From CAYZTY01 sp964444665 (GTDB lineage: Bacteria; Planctomycetota; Phycisphaerae; Sedimentisphaerales; CAYZTY01): a stretch of 64,000 bases of DNA. Location of the stretch: positions 62,001 to 126,000 of the forward strand of contig CAYUIE010000006.1 of NCBI GenBank assembly GCA_964444665.1, written 5' to 3'. Under the pieces are notes generated by a model. The model was not told where the DNA came from. It did no database searches and worked only from the letters and a program-made list of their open reading frames with translations. Below are positions 42,054 through 49,556 of the stretch, piece after piece. A program made the position numbers and the translations under genes. Each line of letters begins with the position of its first letter. Positions within the stretch are counted from its first letter, which is position 1.

Positions 42054-45000
42054 ATGATGACTGCTTACACACTTGGTCTGGATATCGGTTCAAAAAGCAT
42101 AGGATGGGCACTGCTCGATGAAAAAGAAAACAAAATTATAAATCTGGGTGTGAGGGTATTTCCAGAGGGAGTAGACAGAGATACAAAAGGGCTGGAAAAG
42201 TCAAAAAACGCCACGCGGAGAGAAGCACGAACGGCTAGGCGAAATCATCAAAGGCGTAATCTGCGAAAGGAACAATTATTAAGAACTTTGCAAGCAGAAA
42301 AATTACTACCATTGGGCAATTCGGGACTGAAATCTCTTTTTCACACAAACCCATACAAGCTACGCAAAAAGGCGCTGGATGAGAAGCTGGATCCATACGA
42401 ATTTGGCAGGATACTTTATCACTTAAGCCAGCGAAGGGGTTTTAAGAGTAATCGTAAAACCGGTAAAACCAAAGAAGATGGATTTATCATTAAAGGCGCG
42501 AATGCCCTGCAAAAAGAAATGGACGACAAAAATGCCCGGACAATAGGTGAGTATTTTGCAGGACTAAATCCGGACGAAAAGCGGATACGGGGGCAATATA
42601 CATTCCGTTCAATGTACGAGAAAGAATTTGATTTACTGTGGACAAAGCAGACGGAATTTTATCCGGATATACTGACCGAAGATTTACAAAAGAAAGTTCG
42701 TGATGAGATTATATTTTACCAACGGCCGATGAAATGGAACCCTGAAACGATAGGAAATTGCGAGTTAGAGTCAGGGGAGAAACGCTGTCCACGTGGGGAT
42801 TGGTATGCGCGAAGGTTTCGCTTGTTGCAGGATGTGAATAACCTGATTATTCAAAATTCTGATGGCTCTGAAAGAAATCTGAATGATGAGCAAATGAAAG
42901 GAAAAAGAGAAAAATTACTTTCAGAGTTAAGCAAAAAAAAAGATATAACCTTTGACAAGATCCGCAAATTATTAGGGCTTATAAAGACCCAGAAGTTCAA
43001 TGCCGAATACAAAATAGGCAGAAGTGGCAAGCATGTCAAATCGTTAAAAGGCGATACTTTTACCGCTGGTATGAGGAGCAAGAATGTCTTTGGAGTTAAG
43101 CGATGGGATGCTATGGATGAGCATGAGAAAATGAATCTTAACAAGTGGCTTATTGAACTTGAGGATGACCAGCTTAGAGAAAAGCTACGAGCGAAATATG
43201 GTTTTACTGATAATCAGATAGAGGCTGCTTTGAAGATATCGGTGCCACAGGGGTATATGAGCTTCTCGAAGAAGGCGATAGTAAGTTTACTTGAATTTAT
43301 GGAGCAAGGAGCCCTCACAAGCGAGGCGATAGCCCAAGCGTATCCTAACAGAAAAGCAACAAGCGAAGAAAACAAAGGCCTTGACAGGCTGCGCCCTCCG
43401 GAGAGTTTACGTAATCCAATCGTTAATAAAGCGATGTTTGAGCTTCGCAAAGTGGTTAATGCCATTGTGAGAGAATATGGGAAACCAGCAAAGATTAAAA
43501 TTGAAATGGCAAGAGATGTGCAAGGCAGCAAAAGGCAAAGAGAGGAATTGCACTGGAAGATATTTGAAAATGAAAAGAGAAACGAGGAAGCACGCAAACG
43601 CCTAAGAGAGGATATAGGGATAAGAAATCCCAGAAGGGACGATGTCATCAAATATAACCTATGGGTGGAATGTGGAAAAAGATGTCCATATACGGGCAGG
43701 CAAATTTCACAGGCGGCATTGTTTGGTCCAAACCCCGAATTTCAAATAGAGCATATTCTGCCTTATGACCGGAGCTTAGACGATAGCTATATGAACAAAA
43801 CGCTGTGTGCAGTTCGAGAGAATATCCATATTAAAAGAGATCAAACACCATACGAAACATATGGTCATCACCCAGAGCGATACGAGCAAATAAAGCAAAA
43901 CATAAAACATTTGCCGTGGCCGAAGCGACGGAAATTTCTTCAGAAAGAAATAGATTTGGACCAAAGCATCACCAGAGAGCTTAATGACACCAGATATATC
44001 TGCAAAGAGGTAGTTCGATACCTTAAAAAACTTGGTGTATATGTAAGGGGGACAAAGGGTAAAATTACAGGGGAGTTGCGGCACCAATGGGGCCTAGACG
44101 GAGTTTTTGACGAACTTGAGACCAAGCGTAATGATGACCATCGTCGGCATGCCGTAGATGCGGTTATTGTAGGAGTTACGGAGAATGAACATTTACGCAA
44201 GCTGGCAAGAAGCAAATATTCGGTAACCGGTGCAAGATTTGAGCCGCCTTGGCCGGATTTTAGAGAGGGTATTAGAGAGAAAGTAAAGCAGATAAACGTT
44301 TCGCACCGCATGCAGCGGAAGGTTTCAGGGAAGTTGCATGAGGAGACAAACTACGGGATGACCGGCAAGAAAGATGAAAAGGGGCAGGAGTATTTTGTAT
44401 ATCGCAAAAAGATTGAGGATCTGACGGTACCAATGATAGAGAAAATAGTGGACCCCGTAGTTAGAGATATTGTCAAGCAGCGGCTTACTAAAAAAGGAAT
44501 CGATTTGTCAAAAAGAGGAAAGATACCAAAAGAAGTTTGGAAAGAACCCCTGTATATGAAAACAACAATAAGTGATAATAAAATTACAATTAAGAAAATT
44601 AGAGTGCAAGAGGTATTTAACAATATGATTGTGATGAATGATATACAGGGTAGACCTTATCGCGCTGTAGCACCTGGTAGCAATCATCACGTGGAGATAT
44701 GGGAATATACTGAGGGGCCGAAGAAGGGCAAACGTGATGCAGAGGTTGTAAGTATGTTTGAGGTGGTTAATCGAAGTCGGCGAGGGGAGGAAGTGGTTAA
44801 CCGAGAGCATGGTGTAGCAATGCGGTTCGTATGTTCGCTTGCGATCAACGATATGGTGATGTTATCAAATAATTATGGGGAAATGGACTTGTTTAGAGTT
44901 CAGAAAATGAATGTAAACAAGCAGGTCTATTTCAGACACCATACGGCTTCTCAGATTGACGACGATACGACGGTCATTCGAAAGCAGGCGAATCTTTTCG

Positions 45001-45056
45001 ATGGGTATAAAGTAACTGTTGATCCTTTGGGACGTGTCTGGCCGGCAAATGATTAA
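42054..45056 (+). CDS. cas9: Cas9 endonuclease, type II-C (1000 aa)
   Basis: RNA-guided DNA nuclease, short for Cas9 (1000 residues) and typical of type II-C. RuvC-I: YTLGLDIGSKSIGWALL with catalytic Asp10. Arg-rich bridge helix at about 52-78 (NATRREARTARRNHQRRNLR). REC lobe from about 80, with the SQRRGFKSNRK block at 125-134. RuvC-II: IKIEMARD with Glu484. HNH: CPYTGRQ...FQIEHILPYDRSLDD...MNKTLC with His567 and Asn581. RuvC-III: DDHRRHAVDA with His699 and Asp702. The last 200 residues should bind the PAM. All nuclease residues are intact, so it should cut both strands. Two ATG codons lie in tandem at 42054; GAGGATAG precedes. cas1 follows after 89 bases; no csn2 or cas4. Confidence 0.96.
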   Translation: MMTAYTLGLDIGSKSIGWALLDEKENKIINLGVRVFPEGVDRDTKGLEKSKNATRREARTARRNHQRRNLRKEQLLRTLQAEKLLPLGNSGLKSLFHTNPYKLRKKALDEKLDPYEFGRILYHLSQRRGFKSNRKTGKTKEDGFIIKGANALQKEMDDKNARTIGEYFAGLNPDEKRIRGQYTFRSMYEKEFDLLWTKQTEFYPDILTEDLQKKVRDEIIFYQRPMKWNPETIGNCELESGEKRCPRGDWYARRFRLLQDVNNLIIQNSDGSERNLNDEQMKGKREKLLSELSKKKDITFDKIRKLLGLIKTQKFNAEYKIGRSGKHVKSLKGDTFTAGMRSKNVFGVKRWDAMDEHEKMNLNKWLIELEDDQLREKLRAKYGFTDNQIEAALKISVPQGYMSFSKKAIVSLLEFMEQGALTSEAIAQAYPNRKATSEENKGLDRLRPPESLRNPIVNKAMFELRKVVNAIVREYGKPAKIKIEMARDVQGSKRQREELHWKIFENEKRNEEARKRLREDIGIRNPRRDDVIKYNLWVECGKRCPYTGRQISQAALFGPNPEFQIEHILPYDRSLDDSYMNKTLCAVRENIHIKRDQTPYETYGHHPERYEQIKQNIKHLPWPKRRKFLQKEIDLDQSITRELNDTRYICKEVVRYLKKLGVYVRGTKGKITGELRHQWGLDGVFDELETKRNDDHRRHAVDAVIVGVTENEHLRKLARSKYSVTGARFEPPWPDFREGIREKVKQINVSHRMQRKVSGKLHEETNYGMTGKKDEKGQEYFVYRKKIEDLTVPMIEKIVDPVVRDIVKQRLTKKGIDLSKRGKIPKEVWKEPLYMKTTISDNKITIKKIRVQEVFNNMIVMNDIQGRPYRAVAPGSNHHVEIWEYTEGPKKGKRDAEVVSMFEVVNRSRRGEEVVNREHGVAMRFVCSLAINDMVMLSNNYGEMDLFRVQKMNVNKQVYFRHHTASQIDDDTTVIRKQANLFDGYKVTVDPLGRVWPAND

Positions 45057-45145
45057 GCGGTGATATTGGACGAAAGCGGAAAAGCCAGTACCTGATATAG
45101 CCGATATGGAAGAGGCAGGTTTGGGGCTATATCGGGGCCGGCGGG

Positions 45146-46060
45146 ATGATAAAAAAAATCATCGAAATCTCAGAATCGGGGCGGAGATTATCAGTTAGAT
45201 ACGGACAACTGCTCATCAAAAATAAAGATGGCGAGGCATCGAGCATACCCTGTGAGGATGTGGGGGTTTTGCTGGTTGACCATCAGGGAGTAAGTTATAC
45301 ACATTCGGTCTTTACGGAACTACTAAGGTACGGCGCAGCAATAGTGCTGTGCAGCGGCAATCACCACCCGACGGGAATGCTCCTGCCGCTTGAAACTAAC
45401 TCCCTTCAGTCCGAGCGCTTCGCACAGCAGATAAGTGCAAAACTTCCGGTGAAAAAGCAACTCTGGAAGCAGATTGTAAAAGCAAAAATCAAACACCAGG
45501 CAAAACTTGTTCGCAACGATACAGTTACTTACAAAGCCCTTATGGCTTTGCGTGACAGGGTTCGCTCAGGCGACCCCGACAACATCGAAGCAAGGGCAAG
45601 CAGAAAATTCTGGCCTGCATATCTGCAGGACATGGCTTCGACAGGCTCGCCACAGGTACAATTCCGCAGAGACATTAACGGCTCACCCCCAAACAATCTA
45701 CTCAATTATGGATATATGGTTATGCGTGCGGCCGTGGCGCGGGCACTCTGCTCGGCGGGACTCCTGCCGGCCCTCGGAATTCACCACCATAATCGTTACA
45801 ATGCCTTTTGTCTTGCCGATGATGTGCTCGAGCCATTCCGTGGTTTTGTGGAATCAAAGGTCAGACAGATATGCGAATGTGAAGGGGCTATTCAAGAATT
45901 AGACCAACCGACCAAGGCAAAGCTTTTGGAAGTGCTCTACGAGCCGGTGACCATAGCAGGTTTTAAGGGGCCTTTAATGGTGGGAATGCATCGAACGGCA
46001 GCCTCGTTACAGCGATGCTTTGCCGGTGAGCAGAAACACCTGGATTTACCAAAAATATGA
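45146..46060 (+). CDS. cas1: CRISPR integrase Cas1 (type II)
   Basis: 304 residues. Starts with a beta domain (MIKKIIEISESGRRLSVRYGQLLIKNKDG...IPCEDVGVLLVDHQGVSYTHSVFTELLRYGAAIVLCSG), then a helical domain with the metal-binding Glu (IEARASRKFWPAYL), His (ALGIHHHNRYNAFCLADDV) and Asp of the last phrase. Integrates new spacers as a Cas1-Cas2 complex. Its stop overlaps the cas2 start by four bases (ATGA at 46057). Confidence 0.96.
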   Translation: MIKKIIEISESGRRLSVRYGQLLIKNKDGEASSIPCEDVGVLLVDHQGVSYTHSVFTELLRYGAAIVLCSGNHHPTGMLLPLETNSLQSERFAQQISAKLPVKKQLWKQIVKAKIKHQAKLVRNDTVTYKALMALRDRVRSGDPDNIEARASRKFWPAYLQDMASTGSPQVQFRRDINGSPPNNLLNYGYMVMRAAVARALCSAGLLPALGIHHHNRYNAFCLADDVLEPFRGFVESKVRQICECEGAIQELDQPTKAKLLEVLYEPVTIAGFKGPLMVGMHRTAASLQRCFAGEQKHLDLPKI

Positions 46061-46386
46061 TTATATCGGGATACAGAGCCGTGTGGATTTTTGCTATGTT
46101 CGACCTGCCGACGGATACGAAGAAGGCAAGAAAAGATTATACTTACTTCAGGAAAAATCTTCTCAAAAACGGCTTCAGTATGTTACAATACTCCGTGTAT
46201 GTAAGGCATTGTGCGAGCGAGGAAAATGCAGACGTCCACTACAATAGGGTCAGGAATTTTTTGCCTCCTGATGGTGAAGTTCGCCTGGTTACTATCACCG
46301 ATAAACAGTTCGCAAGAATGCAGACTTTCTGGGGAAAAATGCGAAAGCCAGCCCCTTTACAACCCCAACAGCTCGAATTATTCTAA
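46057..46386 (+). CDS. cas2: CRISPR-associated Cas2
   Basis: 109 residues. The ferredoxin-like fold is evident in WIFAMFDLPTDTKKARKDYTYFRKNLLKNGFSMLQYSVYVRH, where the Asp of MFDLP is the metal-binding residue in family members, followed by EVRLVTITDKQFARM. Structural partner of Cas1 in spacer integration. The gene ends four bases before a perfect hairpin, and the array starts 49 bases after its stop. Confidence 0.95.
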   Translation: MIISGYRAVWIFAMFDLPTDTKKARKDYTYFRKNLLKNGFSMLQYSVYVRHCASEENADVHYNRVRNFLPPDGEVRLVTITDKQFARMQTFWGKMRKPAPLQPQQLELF

Positions 46387-46389
46387 CGA

Positions 46390-46434
46390 AGCTCGCACGC
46401 AAGCCCTTGCAAAACAAGAACTTGCGTGCGAGCT
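46390..46434. terminator. Perfect 14-bp hairpin between cas2 and the array
   Basis: AGCTCGCACGCAAG (46390-46403) pairs with CTTGCGTGCGAGCT (46421-46434); inside it a second stem CTTG/CAAG (46406-46418) forms over a CAAAA loop. The right arm abuts the first repeat base at 46435. There is no T-run on either strand, so intrinsic termination would be weak, but the hairpin could stop or protect both the cas mRNA (plus) and pre-crRNA (minus). Confidence 0.8.
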
Positions 46435-48049
46435 ATTGTAACTAATCCATGCCTGAGAGCAAGTCACAACATTCTTGTGTGTAATTTCAGCTCTATAGGT
46501 ATTGTAACTAATCCATGCCTGAGAGCAAGTCACAACGATATATCCCGAACATCCCGTACTACTAAATTGTAACTAATCCATGCCTGAGAGCAAGTCACAA
46601 CTCGATTCGACTAATATCGTATAACTGCAAATTGTAACTAATCCATGCCTGAGAGCAAGTCACAACTCGTGCCGGGCAAACCATGCGAAGGTACGGATTG
46701 TAACTAATCCATGCCTGAGAGCAAGTCACAACCGGCTCGGTCGTGTTGAAAATGTACATTGATTGTAACTAATCCATGCCTGAGAGCAAGTCACAACTAA
46801 AATGTATAGGCCAACCCTGAATGGGAATTGTAACTAATCCATGCCTGAGAGCAAGTCACAACCCCTCTTGATATGCGTCCCAGCCGGTGATTATTGTAAC
46901 TAATCCATGCCTGAGAGCAAGTCACAACCAAACAATGATTTCCCAAAGTCCGCCAACAATTGTAACTAATCCATGCCTGAGAGCAAGTCACAACGAAGGA
47001 AAGTGAATAACGCTCTCCTCTCGTATTGTAACTAATCCATGCCTGAGAGCAAGTCACAACGCAGAGCCCGGCTTATAAAAGCAAAAAGAATTGTAACTAA
47101 TCCATGCCTGAGAGCAAGTCACAACTCGCTTAGAGCAATGACCAGGTGGGCGAAATTGTAACTAATCCATGCCTGAGAGCAAGTCACAACGAACCCGATG
47201 CTATTCTTTGCTGTAGTCCAATTGTAACTAATCCATGCCTGAGAGCAAGTCACAACCGGCGGCGGCCTTACCAATTGCACGACCCAATTGTAACTAATCC
47301 ATGCCTGAGAGCAAGTCACAACCCGCAGCGGCCTTACCGATTGCATGCCCCAATTGTAACTAATCCATGCCTGAGAGCAAGTCACAACCGAGTGCGCTGC
47401 AGTCGGACTCATCACAGAATTGTAACTAATCCATGCCTGAGAGCAAGTCACAACGCCTTGTGCTGCGTCTGTTACCGGAAAATAATTGTAACTAATCCAT
47501 GCCTGAGAGCAAGTCACAACGACTAAAGTGGGATATAAAAGAGCTTCAAAATTGTAACTAATCCATGCCTGAGAGCAAGTCACAACTACGCTGATGTTTA
47601 TCACATTCCATCCACTATTGTAACTAATCCATGCCTGAGAGCAAGTCACAACACCAAGCCAGTTTTTAGTAGCGTCAAACTCAATTGTAACTAATCCATG
47701 CCTGAGAGCAAGTCACAACTACGCTGATGTTTATCACATTCCATCCACTATTGTAACTAATCCATGCCTGAGAGCAAGTCACAACTGCAGACGGCGAAGA
47801 CCGAACGGCTTGAGCATTGTAACTAATCCATGCCTGAGAGCAAGTCACAACATAACCGTCGGCAGCGTTGTGTTTGCTGTAATTGTAACTAATCCATGCC
47901 TGAGAGCAAGTCACAACGTTCGGGCGAAAGACCCATTAATGCCTGCTATTGTAACTAATCCATGCCTGAGAGCAAGTCACAACACGGAATTGCTGAGTAT
48001 AGAGGTCGATAAGATTGTAACTAATCCATGCCTGAGAGCAAGCCACAAC
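46435..48049 (-). CRISPR. Type II-C CRISPR array, 25 repeats and 24 spacers
   Basis: The 36-nt repeat, read on the minus strand, starts GTTGTGACTTGC and ends TTAGTTACAAT. Repeat starts (plus coordinates): 46435, 46501, 46566, 46631, 46697, 46762, 46827, 46893, 46959, 47025, 47090, 47155, 47221, 47287, 47353, 47419, 47485, 47551, 47617, 47684, 47750, 47816, 47882, 47948, 48014. Spacers are 29-31 nt, mostly 30. All repeats are identical except the last (48014-48049), which has T changed to C in AGTCAC; a degenerate repeat usually marks the old end. By family knowledge type II-C repeats ending in TACAAT carry a promoter, so crRNAs are probably transcribed on the minus strand, toward cas2. Spacers 18 and 20 are identical, and 13 and 14 are near relatives. 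Confidence 0.97.
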
Positions 48050-49530
48050 TATGTGACACTTTCAGCCAAATGCCTAACTGTACATGGCAGATTTACGATA
48101 CCGTATTCATCAATTAACCTGGTAAAAAGTGTTCCTCGCCTGCCGGCTGATTCGAGTGAATCTTTCGAGGCTATCTCAACGGCCAGCTTCAAAGGTGGAC
48201 CGACACGCCGGTCAGGAACAGGTATTGTCATTCTGACGAGATTATCATCGATGAATTCATTCTTTCTGTCCCAGGTTAGTATTCTTTTCGTTCCATCGCG
48301 ATTTGTCAATTGCATTGAAATATTGGCCAAACTCATACGCTCAGCAGCCAAACATACAGCCTGCCACCACTGGTCAAAATTCCCGGCCTGCAGCAAACAA
48401 AGCTGCACCTTTTCAAACTCCTCTATCTCTCTTTTTATCTGACTGGTCAGAGCATATTTTTTCTGAATACCCCTGATTGTCTCCAGCAGGCAAACCGAGC
48501 CAACAACTCTGAATGCAAGCACGATAAGCAAAACAATACAAACAAAAACTATTATGCTCTGCACATTTCGAGTCAAAAGCATAAACATCCCGAGGCCGGA
48601 CGTTAGTAAAGTCATCACATAAGCAATAATTATCACGTGGCGTTGTTTGAATCCTAACGCCAGTAATCTGTGGTGAAAATGGTCTTTATCAGGGGAAAAA
48701 ACCGACCTTCGATTTAGAAACCTCCGGAGCATACTAAAAAGGGTGTCAAAAATCGGGATACCCAGAACCAGAATCGGCAAAGTAAGAGCCACTAAGGCAT
48801 TGGACTTTGCATTGAATAAAACACTTGCAGATGCGAGAGTAAAGCCCAGGAACAGGCTGCCACAGTCACCCATAAATATTTTTGCAGGATTGATATTATA
48901 AAACAAAAAACCGATCAGCGCGCCAAGAAGCGCCAGCATCATTACCGCCATAGCAGACTGATGAAAGTAAACTGAAAGTACCACCATAACACCGCAGGCG
49001 ATTGCAGCGATGCCTGCCGCCAAACCATCAAGCCCATCAATAAAATTGACGGCATTTGTAATGCCCACAATCCAGATAATAGTCAAAGGCCAGGAAAATA
49101 TGCCGAAGTTAAGAACAAACCAGCCAGAAAAAGTAACAGAGCTTATACGTATCCCAAAAAGACACACAACAATTGCCGCGATAAACTGACAAATCAGCTT
49201 AAACCTTGCCCTTAAACCTCTAATATCATCAATCAATCCTATTAAAAACATAAACGAAGCCGAACAAAGCAAAACTATGACCCTGGTTTGAGAGGCCTGT
49301 AAATTATCTACGCCCAAAATATCCGAAAGCAACAATGCGAATACAGTTAAGAATATCGAAGGCAAAAAAATCGCCACACCACCGAGACGAGGCACCGGCC
49401 GAATATGAATTTTCCTTACATCGGGCGAATCCGTTACACTAAACTTAAAGGCAATCTTAATCAAAACCGGAGTTGCCAAAACAGCCAATAAAAATGACCC
49501 AAGAAATGTAAAAAAATAAGTATCCATCAT
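48049..49530 (-). CDS. WecA/TagO-type UDP-sugar:undecaprenyl-phosphate transferase with C-terminal extension
   Basis: 493 residues. The membrane core (about ten spans, residues 1-350) has HIRPVPRLGG, NAVNFIDGLDGLAAG, FMGDCGSLFLG and HFHHRLLALG, the conserved blocks that bind Mg2+ and polyprenyl phosphate. It starts a glycan on the lipid carrier. Residues about 355-493 (IQKKYALTSQIKREIEEFEKVQLCLLQAGNFDQWWQAVCLAAERMS...) form an extra soluble domain absent from WecA. The stop TAG at 48049-48051 uses base 48049, the last base of the terminal CRISPR repeat. It is the last gene of the exopolysaccharide operon; no terminator seen after it. Confidence 0.9.
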   Translation of the reverse strand: MMDTYFFTFLGSFLLAVLATPVLIKIAFKFSVTDSPDVRKIHIRPVPRLGGVAIFLPSIFLTVFALLLSDILGVDNLQASQTRVIVLLCSASFMFLIGLIDDIRGLRARFKLICQFIAAIVVCLFGIRISSVTFSGWFVLNFGIFSWPLTIIWIVGITNAVNFIDGLDGLAAGIAAIACGVMVVLSVYFHQSAMAVMMLALLGALIGFLFYNINPAKIFMGDCGSLFLGFTLASASVLFNAKSNALVALTLPILVLGIPIFDTLFSMLRRFLNRRSVFSPDKDHFHHRLLALGFKQRHVIIIAYVMTLLTSGLGMFMLLTRNVQSIIVFVCIVLLIVLAFRVVGSVCLLETIRGIQKKYALTSQIKREIEEFEKVQLCLLQAGNFDQWWQAVCLAAERMSLANISMQLTNRDGTKRILTWDRKNEFIDDNLVRMTIPVPDRRVGPPLKLAVEIASKDSLESAGRRGTLFTRLIDEYGIVNLPCTVRHLAESVT

Positions 49531-49556
49531 CTTATTTTCAAAATTAACACCAGATT

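Noticed and set aside
46797..48442. Several open frames across the array, encoding repeated 'TCSQAWISYN' or 'IVTNPCLRASHN' peptides.
   Set aside because: They come from translating the CRISPR repeat itself; the regular 66-base period explains them.
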